A DNA stretch of 10,398 bases from Halorhodospira sp. (GCA_007127935.1 SKYL01000205.1:1-10398); one strand, 5' to 3'; numbered from the stretch's first letter, positions 1 to 6,434 are shown. The notes: a model not told the origin generated them from the sequence alone. Numbers and translations are program-made.

Positions 1-426
1 AGGCCCCAAGATGCCCGCTGGGAGCACTTCCCCCACGATGCCGACATCGGCGTCCGGGGTTTGGCGCCGACCCGGGAAAAGGCCTTTGAACAGGCCGCCC
101 TCGCCATGACCGCGGTCGTCGCCGATCCGGCCCGGATCGCCCCCGAGACCGAAGTCCGGATTGAATGCGCCGCCCCCGATCCCGAACTCCTCCTGGCGGA
201 CTGGCTCAACGCCCTGATTTACGAAATGGATACCCGGCACATGGTCTTCGGGCGCTTTCAAGTCCGGATCGAGAACGGCCGCCTCCACGGCAACGCGTGG
301 GGCGAACCCCTGGACAATGACCGTCACCAAGTGGCCGTGGAAATCAAAGGCGCGACCTACACCGCCCTCCGTGTCGAGCGCGGGGACAACGGCGAGTGGG
401 TTGCCCAGTGTGTTGTAGACGTTTAA
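1..426 (+). CDS. Archease, RtcB cofactor protein (5' end outside window)
   Basis: Archease is a small metal-binding protein that speeds guanylylation of the RNA ligase RtcB and lets it turn over. The frame is open from base 1 and gives 141 residues before the TAA at 424-426. The family signature HFPHDADIGVRG lies at about residues 10-21, followed by the usual helix (PTREKAFEQAALAMTAVV). The acidic end (VVDV) is typical of archeases, where a C-terminal aspartate helps bind metal. The signature begins upstream of the TTG at 61, so that TTG cannot be the true start. The family is usually about 140 residues, so probably only a few N-terminal residues are missing. The rtcB gene begins 13 bp downstream, which strongly supports the call and suggests one operon. 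Confidence 0.9.
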   Translation, partial: RPQDARWEHFPHDADIGVRGLAPTREKAFEQAALAMTAVVADPARIAPETEVRIECAAPDPELLLADWLNALIYEMDTRHMVFGRFQVRIENGRLHGNAWGEPLDNDRHQVAVEIKGATYTALRVERGDNGEWVAQCVVDV

Positions 427-439
427 GCGGAGAAGACCG

Positions 440-1867
440 ATGGAGATCTCGCGGTTCACCCGGCGCGGCGAATACCGCTGGGAGATCGAACCTCACGGCG
501 GGATGCACGTTCCCGCCATCCTCTACGCCGATGAGGGTCTGATCGGTGACATGGATGACAAAGTGGCGGAGCAGGCGTGCAACGTGGCCATGCTCCCCGG
601 CATTGTACAGGCGTCCTACGCCATGCCCGACGCCCACTGGGGGTACGGCTTCCCCATCGGTGGCGTGGCCGCTTTCGACCCCGAAGAGGGCGTCGTCTCC
701 GCCGGCGGTGTCGGCTTTGATATCTCCTGCGGTGTCCGTGCCCTTCATACAGGCTTGCAGAAAGCTCAGGTGGAAGCCGTCAAAGAGCGGCTGGCCGAGG
801 CCCTTTTTGGACGAATCCCCTGCGGCGTCGGTAGTACCGGAAAGATTCGCCTCGATGCCGAGGAGATGGACGCCATGTTGAAAGGCGGCGCCCGGTGGGC
901 GGTGGACCGGGGTTACGGCGATCCCGCCGACCTGGAGCGTACCGAGGAGCGGGGTTGTATGGAGGGCGCTCTTCCGGACGAAGTATCGGATCACGCCAAG
1001 CACCGCCAGCAAAAGGAGATGGGTACCCTGGGATCGGGCAACCACTACCTGGAGGTGCAACACGTCGCCCGAGTCTTCGACGCCGATACCGCCGCCGCGT
1101 TTGGGGTGGCCGAGGGCGATGTGATGGTGAGTATTCATTGCGGCTCCCGGGGGTTGGGCCACCAAATCGGCACCGACTATCTACGGACCATGGTTATCGC
1201 GGCCGGGGAGTACGGCATTCGCCTTCCGGACCGGGAGTTGGCTTGCGCCCCGATCCAATCCCCCATCGGCCAATCGTATCTGGGCGCCATGCGGGCCGGG
1301 ATCAACTGCGCCCTGGCCAACCGGCAGATCATTACCCACCTGACCCGCCAAGTCTTTGCCGATGTGCTGCCCCCGGCCGAGTTGACGATGCTCTACGACG
1401 TCTCCCACAACACCTGTAAGGTGGAGAGCCACACCATCAACGACGCCCCCCGGACCCTCTATGTCCACCGCAAGGGGGCCACCCGGGCCTTCGGGCCGGG
1501 CCATCCGGAGTTGCCGGAATCGTTGCGGGCCGTGGGTCAGCCGGTCCTCATCGGCGGCACCATGGGGACGGCCTCCTACATCCTGGCGGGTACGCGGGAG
1601 GGCGAGGCGTTGAGCTTCAGCTCGTCGTGCCACGGGGCCGGGCGCGCCATGAGCCGCCACCAGGCGACCCGCCGGTGGCGGGGCCGCCAAGTGGCCGATG
1701 AGTTGGCCGCCCGGGGGATCTTGGTGCGCAGCCCTTCCCCGCGCGGCTTGGCCGAGGAGGCGCCCGGCGCCTATAAGGACGTCACCGCGGTGGTGGAGGC
1801 GGCCGATCGGGCGGGGCTGTCCCGGCCGGTGGCGAGGTTGGAACCGATGGTCTGCATCAAGGGGTGA
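440..1867 (+). CDS. rtcB: RtcB, RNA-splicing ligase (3'-phosphate/5'-hydroxyl joining)
   Basis: RtcB joins RNA 2',3'-cyclic phosphate or 3'-phosphate ends to 5'-OH ends, using GTP and Mn2+, in RNA repair or tRNA splicing. The 475-residue product has all the key motifs: GVGFDISCGVR (D94, C97), GSGNHYLEV (N201, H202), SIHCGSRG (H233), YDVSHNTCKVE (H323) and SSCHGAGRAMSR. H398 in the last motif is the expected histidine that is guanylylated. These residues align with the metal- and GMP-binding residues of the archaeal enzyme, so it should be active. A GGAGA Shine-Dalgarno at 429-433 sits 6 nt before the ATG. It directly follows archease, its known stimulating partner. No RtcR-type regulator is visible, though the upstream promoter lies outside the window. 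It converges on the DUF3581-type gene 39 bp away. Confidence 0.97.
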   Translation: MEISRFTRRGEYRWEIEPHGGMHVPAILYADEGLIGDMDDKVAEQACNVAMLPGIVQASYAMPDAHWGYGFPIGGVAAFDPEEGVVSAGGVGFDISCGVRALHTGLQKAQVEAVKERLAEALFGRIPCGVGSTGKIRLDAEEMDAMLKGGARWAVDRGYGDPADLERTEERGCMEGALPDEVSDHAKHRQQKEMGTLGSGNHYLEVQHVARVFDADTAAAFGVAEGDVMVSIHCGSRGLGHQIGTDYLRTMVIAAGEYGIRLPDRELACAPIQSPIGQSYLGAMRAGINCALANRQIITHLTRQVFADVLPPAELTMLYDVSHNTCKVESHTINDAPRTLYVHRKGATRAFGPGHPELPESLRAVGQPVLIGGTMGTASYILAGTREGEALSFSSSCHGAGRAMSRHQATRRWRGRQVADELAARGILVRSPSPRGLAEEAPGAYKDVTAVVEAADRAGLSRPVARLEPMVCIKG

Positions 1868-1906
1868 CCGGCCGCCGGGGTGCAACGCAATGCCGTTGGG
1901 CCGGGT

Positions 1907-2632
1907 TCAACTCGCGGCGTAGGCCGCCTTGCGGCGGTAGAATTCGGTGACGATCTCCTCCATGCGTGCCGCGTCGTAGGGGCGCAGCCCGCTGACCAGC
2001 AGACGCTTCGTGCCGGTGCCAACGGTTCGCCCTTCGCTGGTGAACCGGAAACGGAGCGTCACGCTGCCCCGTTTCCCCTCCACCTCCATGGAGGCGTCCA
2101 CCATCTCCATGTCCGGCGCCCCAAAATCGATCCCGTCCAACTCGAACCCCATGCTGTCGTAGATCACCAACGGCCGGTCGGGGTTGAACATCACCCCCTT
2201 CTCTTCCAGCAGCGGTTGCATGACGTGGGGGAAGTTATGACCGGAAAAGGCCACATAGCGCCGTGTCACGGCCTCGATCAAAGCCGGATCGTGGGTCACG
2301 GCACCGCCGCGCTGGACTTGGAGATAGGTCTTGCCGGCCGGATCGTCGATGGTGATGGTCTCCCCGGGTGCTTCGGGGAACCGCAACGGCGTCTCTTCCC
2401 CCACCATGTTCTCGAAGGAGAAATGCATCTTCTCCGACAGGCCGTAACGGTCCAGCACCAGGGCCAGCAGCAGGTCGCCGGGCACGCAGAAGCGCTTGGC
2501 GTCGGGGTCGTGGATCGGGTTGAAGTCCTCCGCCACGTCCTTGGCGAAGCGGCTCGCTTGATCGGCGGTGATGGTGATGAAGTCCCCGGAAGGCGTATAG
2601 AAGCCTTCCAGGAGGGTGTCCGTTTTATTCAT
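1907..2632 (-). CDS. DUF3581-type protein, hot-dog-like
   Basis: This 241-residue protein has no experimentally known function that I can name. It resembles the DUF3581 family of gammaproteobacteria (recognised from memory). Near residues 26-52 it carries a conserved stretch including DFNPIHDPDAKRF and CVPGDLLLALV. The NPIH motif is like that of MaoC-type hot-dog hydratases and thioesterase relatives, so a hot-dog fold acting on an acyl-CoA-like ligand is possible, but this is inference. I chose the ATG at 2632 because GGGAG lies about 5 nt upstream of it on the minus strand. An in-frame start at 2683 would add 17 residues rich in Pro and Gly that look like leader sequence. It is soluble with no signal peptide. 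It lies downstream of the DsrC-like gene on the same strand, with a 144-bp gap, so co-transcription is uncertain. Confidence 0.75.
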   Translation of the reverse strand: MNKTDTLLEGFYTPSGDFITITADQASRFAKDVAEDFNPIHDPDAKRFCVPGDLLLALVLDRYGLSEKMHFSFENMVGEETPLRFPEAPGETITIDDPAGKTYLQVQRGGAVTHDPALIEAVTRRYVAFSGHNFPHVMQPLLEEKGVMFNPDRPLVIYDSMGFELDGIDFGAPDMEMVDASMEVEGKRGSVTLRFRFTSEGRTVGTGTKRLLVSGLRPYDAARMEEIVTEFYRRKAAYAAS

Positions 2633-2740
2633 GTGGCTCCCTGGGGTTCCTTGGGGTTCGTGGCGGGGGGAACTGTACCTCATCTCGGCGAACCGTTCCC
2701 GTCATCGCTCCATGGGATCGCCGCACGGGGTGATGGAAGC

Positions 2741-2771
2741 GGGGCGGCGCGGGCCGCCGCCCCCCGGGGGG
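2741..2771. other. GC-rich hairpin and C6G6 palindrome
   Basis: Two self-complementary elements lie just downstream of the DsrC-like gene (minus strand). One is a stem GGCGGC/GCCGCC with a 4-nt loop at 2743-2758, extendable by four more G-C pairs with one bulged base. The other is CCCCCCGGGGGG at 2760-2771, starting 5 bp after that gene's stop codon. Either could help end transcription of the DsrC-like gene, but no T-run follows on the minus strand, so it is not a standard intrinsic terminator. Confidence 0.3.
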
Positions 2772-2776
2772 TGAGA

Positions 2777-3133
2777 TCAGGCGACGCTGCCGAACCCGCG
2801 GTCTTCGGCCCCGGCCGGGGCCTTCAAACCGGCGATCCGGCACCCCTGGGCGATGGGCCCCTTGGGAAAGAGGCCGTAGAGGTATTTGATACCCCCCTGC
2901 GGGTGAAAGTGTTCATCCAGGGCGTCGTGCAGTTCGCGCATGTTAACGTCGCCTTCATGGCGGCCAAAAAATTCCTGCAGAGCGCGTACCGTCTCCCAGT
3001 GATCGGGCTCCATCGCCAAGCCCTCTCGCTGTGCCCGGTCGGAGGCCGCCTCACGGTTCCAGTCGCGCGGCGCATGGGGAAAGTCCGGGTCGCTCTGGGG
3101 TGCACTCTTGCGAACTTGGGACCATTCGCTCAT
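2777..3133 (-). CDS. DsrC/TusE-family protein lacking the penultimate cysteine (RspA-like?)
   Basis: This 118-residue protein belongs to the DsrC/TusE family, small sulfur carriers that work with sulfite reductase DsrAB (DsrC) or in tRNA 2-thiouridine synthesis (TusE). Family features visible are DWNREAA (about 24-30), the helix DHWETVRALQEFF, and the C-terminal block KYLYGLFPKGP followed by QGCRIAGL. C98 matches the upstream cysteine (CysB) of DsrC. Eleven residues on, where DsrC and TusE have the essential CysA in a PTGC context, this protein has APAGA, with alanine at 109. It then runs 9 residues further (EDRGFGSVA). Persulfide transfer in the TusE manner is therefore not expected. Cysteine-independent members have been called RspA and proposed to be regulatory. 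The ATG at 3133 is chosen because a strong AAGGAGG lies 8-9 nt upstream; a TTG at 3139 would sit too close to it. Confidence 0.85.
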   Translation of the reverse strand: MSEWSQVRKSAPQSDPDFPHAPRDWNREAASDRAQREGLAMEPDHWETVRALQEFFGRHEGDVNMRELHDALDEHFHPQGGIKYLYGLFPKGPIAQGCRIAGLKAPAGAEDRGFGSVA

Positions 3134-3166
3134 AACCAAGCCCTCCTTCTCGGTCTACGATCAATG

Positions 3167-3179
3167 ACACTTACAGTGT
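3167..3179. promoter_or_regulatory. Small palindrome in the divergent intergenic region
   Basis: ACACT-TAC-AGTGT is a perfect 5-bp inverted repeat with a 3-nt centre. It lies in the 51-bp gap between the divergent DsrC-like gene and the GIY-YIG/DUF123 gene, ending 5 bp before the latter's ATG. It could be an operator for one or both genes. The arms are short, so chance is a real alternative. Confidence 0.25.
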
Positions 3180-3184
3180 AGGAC

Positions 3185-3568
3185 ATGGCATTCCAAGAAA
3201 GGATCCAAACAGCGGGACCCACCACCTACCGTTTGATACTCTTCGTTTCGTCGCCGTTGCAGGTGCGCGCCGGTGGTTTGGGTGTGATCCGTCTGCCCGC
3301 CGGCTGGTACGTGTACACCGGCAGCGCCCGGCGCAATATGGAACCGCGGATCGCCCGTCACCTGAGGCGTGACAAGCGCCGGCGCTGGCACATCGACTAC
3401 CTGACCGGCCACCCGGGGGTCGTGGCGGTCAGCGTGACGCGGCACGAGGAGCCGGAGTGCGTCGTCAACCGGCGGCAAGGGGGGCAAGTGGTGGTTCCCG
3501 GTTTCGGGGCGGCGGATTGCCGGAACAGATGCGGCAGTCACCTCCGCTACCTGGGGCGTGCCTTGTAG
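3185..3568 (+). CDS. GIY-YIG nuclease-like protein, DUF123 family
   Basis: This 127-residue protein matches the small DUF123 family, which has a GIY-YIG-like nuclease core; the biological role is unknown. Visible features are the first strand TTYRLILF (about 13-20), standing where GIY would be, and GWYVYTGSA (40-48), the YIG equivalent. A basic stretch ARHLRRDKRRRWHIDYL (57-73) follows. The C-terminal family block comprises EPECVVNR, VPGFGAADC and GSHLRYL, with C91, C112 and C116. The length is close to the family norm of about 120-150. An in-frame TAG at 3179-3181 rules out an earlier start. The ATG at 3185 has only a poor Shine-Dalgarno, so translation may be weak or begin slightly downstream. 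The DUF1566 gene follows after 23 bp, probably in the same transcript. Confidence 0.8.
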   Translation: MAFQERIQTAGPTTYRLILFVSSPLQVRAGGLGVIRLPAGWYVYTGSARRNMEPRIARHLRRDKRRRWHIDYLTGHPGVVAVSVTRHEEPECVVNRRQGGQVVVPGFGAADCRNRCGSHLRYLGRAL

Positions 3569-3591
3569 GTGACGGGTTTGGAGGGAGATCG

Positions 3592-4113
3592 ATGGTGAAG
3601 TGGTGGATTCGTTTATTCCCAGTCGTGGTCGCGGTCGTGGTGGCTTGGATGGCGGCGCTCGCCGGGCCGGCGGCCGCCGGTGGTGAGCGCTTCGAGACGG
3701 TGAGCGACCATTTGGTGGAGGACCGCGAGCGGGGGCTGCTCTGGATGCGTTGCAGCGCCGGTCAGGAGCCCCGGGGCGGGATCTGTGCCGGAGAGGCGGA
3801 GGCCATGGTTTGGACCGCGGCCGAGCGGTTCGTCGACGAACTCGGTCCGGCCGGATGTCCGTGGCGCCTCCCCGGCTTTCATGAGTTGCGCAGCCTGCTT
3901 CAGGAGGGTGCGGAGGACCCGGCATTGGACACCCGCTTTTTCCCCGATACGCCGTCCGGCTGGTATTGGGCCCAGGCCACCGCCGGGGGGCACTCCCCCT
4001 ACGACTGTTTTGTGACCTTCGCCGGCGCGGGGCGGACGCTGTGCAACGCCAGCGGCCGGTTCTACCTGCGGGCCGTGGTGGAGCGCCGGCACCTGGAGGC
4101 GTGCCGCCGCTGA
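3592..4113 (+). CDS. Secreted DUF1566-domain protein, cysteine-rich
   Basis: This 173-residue protein begins with a signal peptide: a basic start (MVKWWIR), a hydrophobic stretch to about residue 28, and a likely cut after A29 in the AxA context of PAAAG. The rest looks like a DUF1566 domain, a fold found in many exported bacterial proteins without a firm function. Supporting motifs are LVEDRERGLLWMRC, CPWRLPGFHELRSLL (about 89-103), the DTRFFPDTPSGWYWAQ block and a C-terminal FYLRAVV. Six cysteines (54, 65, 89, 129, 141, 171) lie in the mature part and could form three disulfides in the periplasm. The ATG at 3592 has GGAGG at 3580-3584, 7 nt upstream. An open frame continues further upstream but has no signal peptide and overlaps the DUF123 gene. 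Confidence 0.8.
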   Translation: MVKWWIRLFPVVVAVVVAWMAALAGPAAAGGERFETVSDHLVEDRERGLLWMRCSAGQEPRGGICAGEAEAMVWTAAERFVDELGPAGCPWRLPGFHELRSLLQEGAEDPALDTRFFPDTPSGWYWAQATAGGHSPYDCFVTFAGAGRTLCNASGRFYLRAVVERRHLEACRR

Positions 4114-4214
4114 CCGCCGTCCGGCCGCCTCACGGGGTTTCGGATTTCTTCCGCGGCATTTATGCTGTTTTGCCCCCCGTTGTCATCCCCTCACAGTCGG
4201 GAGCGCGGTTACAG

Positions 4215-5420
4215 ATGGAAGTCTTTGTCGGGCGCCAGCCGATCTTCAATCGAAAGATGAAGGTCGCCGGTTATGAGTTGTTTTTTCGCGATTCCGATAC
4301 CGGGTCGGCCCGTGTGCTCGATGGGGACGCGGCCACCTCCACGGTGATCTCCAACGCCTTCATCGAGTTCGGTCTGGAGCGGTTGACCCGGAATCACCCG
4401 GTGTTCCTGAATATGACCCGCCGTTTCCTCCTGGACCAACCGGTTCCGCTACCCAAGGACCAAGTGGTGCTGGAGGTGCTGGACGACGCGGAGCCGGATG
4501 ACACCTTGGTGAAGGCCTTGCGCCGGCTCTCCGGGCAAGGCTATCGGATCGCGCTGGAAAACTTCGTCGTGGGCCAGGGGCGGGAACGGTTGATTCCGTT
4601 GGTGGATATCGTCAAGGTGGATGTCTCGACCATGCGGGCGCCTGACATCGTCCGGGATGCCGAGCGACTGCGTCAGGCCGGGGCCAAGCAACTGCTGGCC
4701 GAGAAGATCGAAACCCCCGGCATCCAGGAACTCTGTCATAAGTGCGGTTTCGACTACTTTCAGGGCTACTTCCTGGAGCGCCCGAGTACGGTCCACCGGC
4801 GAGCGCTCTCGGCGTCCCAGCACGCGGTGCTTCAGTTGGTCTCTGAGCTCCAGGCGGACGATCTGGATACCGATCAACTGGAGTCGATCATCACTTCGGA
4901 TGTGGGCTTGAGCTACAAGCTCCTGCGCTACCTCGCCTCGCCCCTCTTCGCCCGCCACGGCGCCATCGACTCGGTCCGTGAGGGGATTGTCTACCTGGGG
5001 AAGCGGGAGATTCAGAACTGGGGAACCCTCATCGCCCTGCACTCCGTCTCGGAGCGGCCGCCGGAACTGATGGTGACGCTCTTGATGCGGGCGCAGATCT
5101 GCGCCCTGTTGTGTCGCAAGGGGGAGCGTGCCCTCGATCCGCAAACGGCGTTTATCGTCGGGCTTTTTTCCGGGCTTGACGCCTTGCTCAACCAGCCGCT
5201 CGCGGAGCTTGTGGAACAGTTACCCCTCTCCGTGCCGGTGCGGGAGGCATTGGAGCATCGGACCGGCGGTTACGGGCGGTTGCTCCAATGTGCCTTGGCC
5301 TTGGAGCGGTCTCAGTGGTCCGACGCCAAAGAGACCGGATATCCGGAGGAGGCCGTCTTCCGCGCCTATATGGAGGCGATGCGCTGGGCGGACGAGCAGG
5401 CCGCGCTGTTGGCGGCCTGA
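4215..5420 (+). CDS. EAL-HDOD signalling protein with degenerate EAL domain
   Basis: This 401-residue protein has the YuxH-type layout: an EAL-like domain (about 1-190) and a HDOD domain (about 195-385). The start MEVFVGRQPIFN is the usual N-terminus of this family, which fixes the ATG at 4215 although the nearest Shine-Dalgarno (GGGAG) is about 11 nt away. EAL-like motifs are YELFFRD (20-26), VLEVLD (85-90), KVDVS (134-138), LAEKIET (161-167) and FDYFQGYFLERP (179-190). The usual paired aspartates of active c-di-GMP phosphodiesterases (DDFG) are replaced by ENFV at 115-118, and the EAL triplet itself is altered. c-di-GMP hydrolysis is therefore unlikely; binding or protein interaction is more probable. 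HDOD domains occur in signalling and regulatory proteins and lack the HD metal residues. A Crp/Fnr-type regulator and a GGDEF protein follow. Confidence 0.9.
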   Translation: MEVFVGRQPIFNRKMKVAGYELFFRDSDTGSARVLDGDAATSTVISNAFIEFGLERLTRNHPVFLNMTRRFLLDQPVPLPKDQVVLEVLDDAEPDDTLVKALRRLSGQGYRIALENFVVGQGRERLIPLVDIVKVDVSTMRAPDIVRDAERLRQAGAKQLLAEKIETPGIQELCHKCGFDYFQGYFLERPSTVHRRALSASQHAVLQLVSELQADDLDTDQLESIITSDVGLSYKLLRYLASPLFARHGAIDSVREGIVYLGKREIQNWGTLIALHSVSERPPELMVTLLMRAQICALLCRKGERALDPQTAFIVGLFSGLDALLNQPLAELVEQLPLSVPVREALEHRTGGYGRLLQCALALERSQWSDAKETGYPEEAVFRAYMEAMRWADEQAALLAA

Positions 5421-5430
5421 CCCATACACG

Positions 5431-5502
5431 TCGCAATCCGCCGAAAAACCAGTCATTGCGAGGAGTGGGCCGGTTCCTGTGATTTGGTTGACAGATCGCA
5501 AT
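5431..5502. repeat. Three copies of the heptamer TCGCAAT
   Basis: TCGCAAT occurs at 5431-5437 and 5496-5502, and its complement ATTGCGA at 5455-5461, all in the 104-bp gap before the Crp/Fnr-type gene. The first two copies to appear form a 7-bp inverted repeat with a 17-nt loop. The third lies inside the spacer of the proposed promoter. They could be binding sites for a regulator or chance. Confidence 0.35.
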
Positions 5503-5516
5503 ACTTGATCTATTCC
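5488..5516 (+). promoter_or_regulatory. Sigma70-type promoter for the Crp/Fnr-family gene
   Basis: A perfect -35 box TTGACA (5488-5493) is followed by a 17-bp spacer and TATTCC (5511-5516), a fair -10 box. Transcription would begin around 5522-5525, at or just before the ATG at 5525. The spacer, GATCGCAATACTTGATC, is itself bounded by GATC at both ends and may be an operator. Confidence 0.55.
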
Positions 5517-5524
5517 CAAAGGTC

Positions 5525-6259
5525 ATGCGGACCGCGCCGAACATTTTTCCGTTGGCAGATCGAGAATACACGAAAAACGGTATTCTCTCGGCGTTATCAC
5601 CCGGGGAATGGGAAAGGTTTCGGTCCGTGGTGGAACGAGTCGAGATCCGTTCCGGATCCATGATCCACGAGCCGAATACCCCTCTGCGAAAAGTTTATTT
5701 TCCCCTCTCCGGGGTGATTTCCCTGATGAATATCATGGAGGACGGCGCCTGCGGCGAGACCGCGGTATTGGGCAACGAGGGGGTGGAGGGGGTCGCCACC
5801 TTCATGGGTGGAGAGGCGAGCCCGGTCTGGAGCGTCGCCCAGGACGGGGTGACCGCTCTGCGAATGCAGGCCCGTCATGCGCGTGAAGCGTTCCTGCGGG
5901 GTGGCCCGTTCCAGCGGCAAATCCTCCGTTACATCCAGGCGTTGATGCTGCAGATGGGGCAAGTGGTGGTCTGCAACCGGCACCATACGGTACGCCAACG
6001 GCTTTGCCGGTGGCTCCTGTTGAGTTTCGACCGGATCGGCGCCCCCGACATGTCCATGACCCAGGAGAACATGGCCAATATGCTCGGCGTGCGCCGCGAG
6101 GGAGTGACCTGCGCGGCCCGCGCATTACAGGACGAGGGGTGTATACGGTATGCCCGGGGCCGGATCACGGTGCTGGATCGTGCGCTCCTGGAGAACAACG
6201 CCTGCGAGTGCTACCACGTGATCCGTCAGGCCTATCCTCCGAAAGGCGGGACAAAGTAA
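5525..6259 (+). CDS. Crp/Fnr-family transcription regulator
   Basis: This 244-residue protein has an N-terminal cyclic-nucleotide-binding-type beta domain (about 20-120), with RKVYFPLSGVISL (55-67) and GNEGVEGVATFMGG (83-96). After a long dimer helix comes a C-terminal winged helix-turn-helix of the Crp type (about 150-220). The recognition region is MTQENMANMLGVRREGVT (178-195), followed by RYARGRITVLDR and the CECYHVI tail common in this subfamily. It lacks the N-terminal four-cysteine cluster of FNR and the classical cAMP-pocket sequence, so its ligand is unknown. Cysteines at 76, 150, 161, 196, 206, 227 and 229 are noted without a proposed role. The ATG at 5525 has only AAAGG 2 nt away as a Shine-Dalgarno, and the promoter places the transcript start almost on it, so translation may be leaderless. 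It is flanked by EAL-HDOD and GGDEF genes. Confidence 0.9.
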   Translation: MRTAPNIFPLADREYTKNGILSALSPGEWERFRSVVERVEIRSGSMIHEPNTPLRKVYFPLSGVISLMNIMEDGACGETAVLGNEGVEGVATFMGGEASPVWSVAQDGVTALRMQARHAREAFLRGGPFQRQILRYIQALMLQMGQVVVCNRHHTVRQRLCRWLLLSFDRIGAPDMSMTQENMANMLGVRREGVTCAARALQDEGCIRYARGRITVLDRALLENNACECYHVIRQAYPPKGGTK

Positions 6260-6276
6260 GGGGCCACGCCTTTCGG
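6239..6276. other. 10-bp inverted repeat spanning the Crp/Fnr-type gene stop codon
   Basis: CCGAAAGGCG (6239-6248) and CGCCTTTCGG (6267-6276) are perfect complements with an 18-nt loop that contains the TAA stop at 6257-6259. The RNA would form a stable stem. No T-run follows, so it may be a weak terminator, an mRNA-stabilising hairpin or a protein-binding site. Confidence 0.5.
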
Positions 6277-6307
6277 GCAATGAATCTCCCGCCGCCGTAA
6301 TGTATCT

Positions 6308-6325
6308 GATCGCACATAAGCGATC
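6308..6325. promoter_or_regulatory. Palindromic operator candidate GATCGC-N6-GCGATC
   Basis: GATCGCACATAAGCGATC is a perfect 6-bp inverted repeat with a 6-nt centre, in the 175-bp gap between the Crp/Fnr-type and GGDEF genes. It resembles GATCGCAATACTTGATC in the promoter at 5494-5510. Both could be sites for the Crp/Fnr-family protein encoded between them, though that is inference. I could not place a convincing promoter for the GGDEF gene in the rest of this gap. Confidence 0.35.
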
Positions 6326-6434
6326 CGGTGCACTCGTTATCCTCTTTCCGTCATGATGATTAACACTGGGCTCCCTGGGGAAAAAGAGATCCCTTTACCT
6401 GAAAAAAACAGAAGGTGGCGGAGGGTTTGTGAGA

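Noticed and set aside
1868..1906. Possible bidirectional terminator between the convergent rtcB and DUF3581-type genes
   Set aside because: Only 4-bp arms (AACG/CGTT) and no T-tract were found.
2643..2662. Direct repeat of TGGGGTTC upstream of the DUF3581-type gene
   Set aside because: Two short copies in GC-rich sequence beside the ribosome binding site; nothing indicates a function.
1880..3181. 433-codon open frame on the + strand
   Set aside because: It lies antisense to the DUF3581-type and DsrC-like genes, both recognised by family motifs. Its translation is low in family-like motifs and is a typical high-GC antisense shadow.
4114..4214. Possible promoter before the EAL-HDOD gene (TATGCT or TTGTCA elements)
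   Set aside because: No -35 and -10 pair at proper spacing could be matched with more than weak similarity.
5451..5464. GTCATTGCGAGG-like sequence, resembling the end of a widespread dispersed palindromic repeat
   Set aside because: Only one end is present and no matching CCTCGCAATGAC partner lies nearby, so a mobile repeat cannot be supported.
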